From positions 1-64,000 of the forward strand of contig JADZCJ010000047.1 of assembly GCA_020851635.1 (NCBI GenBank): DNA of 64,000 bases. The letters run 5' to 3'. The position numbers and the translations under genes were made by a program. The notes below the pieces were generated by a model, which saw only the letters and a program-made list of their open reading frames with translations, was not told the DNA's origin and ran no database searches. The DNA comes from Anaerolineae bacterium (lineage in GTDB: Bacteria > Chloroflexota > Anaerolineae > UBA4142 > SHND01). The stretch's first letter is position 1. The number at the start of each line of letters is the position of its first letter. Shown here piece by piece: positions 63,243 through 64,000 of the stretch.

Positions 63243-63319
63243 TGAGGCGTGCGATTGGTGTCACATCGGCGCAAAGGTCTATTGCGCCGGTGATTCGGGT
63301 TCGAGTCCCGACGCGTCCA
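63243..63319 (+). tRNA. Degenerate tRNA-like cloverleaf, possible relic
   Basis: T-arm TCGGG-TTCGAGT-CCCGA (63295-63311) and 3' CGCGTCC-A are canonical. Upstream, a D-arm CGAT/ATCG with GG in its loop (63252-63268) and an anticodon-like stem CGCAA/TTGCG with loop AGGTCTA (63270-63286) can be drawn, but U33 is G, the acceptor stem has two mismatches (TGAGGCG with CGCGTCC), and the variable loop is 8 bases. GTC in the loop would mean Asp. It may be a pseudo-tRNA. Confidence 0.35.
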
Positions 63320-63557
63320 CTTGGAATCGGCAAGGAGAGCTGCGAGCAACGACGCTCTCGCATTCGCGCAAATCAGCAATGCTCCTGCGGTTCGACGTGC
63401 GGCGCTCGACCAACACGGGTTGGTTTCGCGCCGTTTTTCGCGCATAGCGATATGGGCGAAAGGCATTGTCACCGGCATGTTCCTTGTGCCGTCATTATCC
63501 CAAAATTCGACGACGAGCAATACTGCTCCGCGGTATGCTCGATAAGGAGTTTGCACG

Positions 63558-63887
63558 ATGCGTGCGGAGATTCTTTTTCCACACAAGAGCGTACATGCGC
63601 TCGCAGGACTGCGTGACGCCAAATGGCGTGAACTTGCCAAACGTGTGGCGGCGCTGCCGGAAGACCATCCGGACAGTCTTGCCTTTTGTCTGATGATGAT
63701 TCGCCAATGCGGATGTCTGGACTGTAATCCGGACCGCTACAAAGCGTTGATGGGCTGCGCGGCTTGCGCGAAACGAAATGTCATCGCTTTCAAAGGAGCG
63801 GACGAAAATCTGGTCAAAGCGTTCAAGGATGCGCGCAGTGAAATTGTCAAATTCCTTGAAACAGAGGAGTTACAACAAGCGGCATAA
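63558..63887 (+). CDS. Small cysteine-rich protein of unknown function
   Basis: A 109-residue soluble protein. The start at 63558 follows AAGGAG by about 9 bases. A Cys cluster, CGCLDCNPDRYKALMGCAAC, with an earlier Cys in LAFCLMMIRQ, could bind zinc or Fe-S. The C-terminal half is helical and acidic (SEIVKFLETEELQQ). I recognise no named family. The HNH endonuclease gene begins about 27 bases downstream, so the two may form an operon; no functional link is known to me. Confidence 0.7.
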   Translation: MRAEILFPHKSVHALAGLRDAKWRELAKRVAALPEDHPDSLAFCLMMIRQCGCLDCNPDRYKALMGCAACAKRNVIAFKGADENLVKAFKDARSEIVKFLETEELQQAA

Positions 63888-63913
63888 GCTCAGGTGCCGC
63901 AAGTGAGGTTGCG

Positions 63914-64000
63914 GTGAATGGGGTCTTGGTTTTAAACGCATCGTACGAACCACTGAATATCGTATCGGTGCAGCGCGCCATCGTGCTGCTCTTGAAGGAA
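63914..64000 (+). CDS. HNH endonuclease, N-terminal fragment at the window edge
   Basis: From a GTG at 63914 the frame reads VNGVLVLNASYEPLNIVSVQ and RAIVLLLKE (29 codons visible), the well-known N-terminus of small Chloroflexota/actinobacterial HNH endonucleases of the VLVLNASYEPL type. GAGG lies several bases upstream. The HNH catalytic motif lies beyond the window, so activity cannot be judged. Confidence 0.85.
   Translation, partial: MNGVLVLNASYEPLNIVSVQRAIVLLLKE

Noticed and set aside
63243-63319. 3' end of a tmRNA
   Set aside because: No matching GGACGCG 5' strand or tag-encoding region lies upstream; that space is filled by rnpB.
63243-63319. Amber-suppressor tRNA with CTA anticodon
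   Set aside because: Placing CTA as anticodon leaves no anticodon stem; the pairing CGCAA/TTGCG centres the loop on GTC instead.

Overview
The window reads as chromosomal DNA from a free-living bacterium, probably Chloroflexota (Anaerolineae-like). This placement is an inference from gene content: a surface-polysaccharide ABC export cluster, a lipid-type polyketide synthase with its own acyl-CoA carboxylase, a 2-oxoacid dehydrogenase, a NAD-type formate dehydrogenase and a rearranged complex I operon. There is no 16S rRNA here and I could not run a search. I see no phage, IS element or CRISPR array; coding density is high.

1-13.8 kb (all minus strand) is a polysaccharide assembly and export cluster. 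From upstream it holds a truncated family-2 glycosyltransferase, a Wzy/O-antigen-ligase-like protein with a TPR tail, a secreted DUF5060/glycosidase-like protein, a Wzm/Wzt exporter pair, an acyl carrier protein, an FkbH-like HAD protein, an AAC(3)-DUF4910 fusion, a GT2, a CMP-sugar synthetase-like protein and a methyltransferase. The adjacent ACP, FkbH and acyltransferase-like fusion suggest that an acyl group (plausibly glyceryl) is loaded on the ACP and put on a sugar before export.

14-23.6 kb holds a secreted anchored protein, Mrp/ApbC, a small TPR protein, a fumarase/aspartase-family lyase and a multi-GAF HD-GYP c-di-GMP phosphodiesterase on the plus strand, then an AI-2E family transporter and a BtrH-like protein on the minus strand. 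23.7-35.3 kb (minus) is an energy-metabolism block: pdhA-pdhB-CPBP protease-E2, then a NuoE-NuoF fusion, a separate 2Fe-2S/4Fe-4S protein, a peptidase-S51-like protein, a formate dehydrogenase catalytic subunit and a Rieske-fold protein that has lost all cluster ligands. A CopB-type ATPase and a methyltransferase diverge at 35.5 kb.

38.3-52.9 kb (minus) is a likely single operon for a specialised lipid: acyl-CoA dehydrogenase, a 2869-residue synthase (KS-AT-KS-ACPx3-KR-DH), a phosphopantetheinyl transferase, and a three-subunit acyl-CoA carboxylase. All three ACP domains carry Thr where the phosphopantetheine Ser should be. Heptanucleotide GACRAAN tandem repeats occur both between two of these genes and inside the synthase reading frame.

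53.2-62.4 kb (plus) is a complex I operon, nuoA-E-H-[DinB-like]-J-K-L-M-[DinB-like]-N, without B, C, D, F, G or I. 62.4-64 kb carries a promoter/terminator-bounded candidate small RNA, tRNA-Lys(TTT), RNase P RNA (rnpB), a degenerate tRNA-like cloverleaf, a small Cys-rich protein and the start of an HNH endonuclease. Start codons were moved inward from the longest frame wherever a Shine-Dalgarno, domain start or overlap argued for it.
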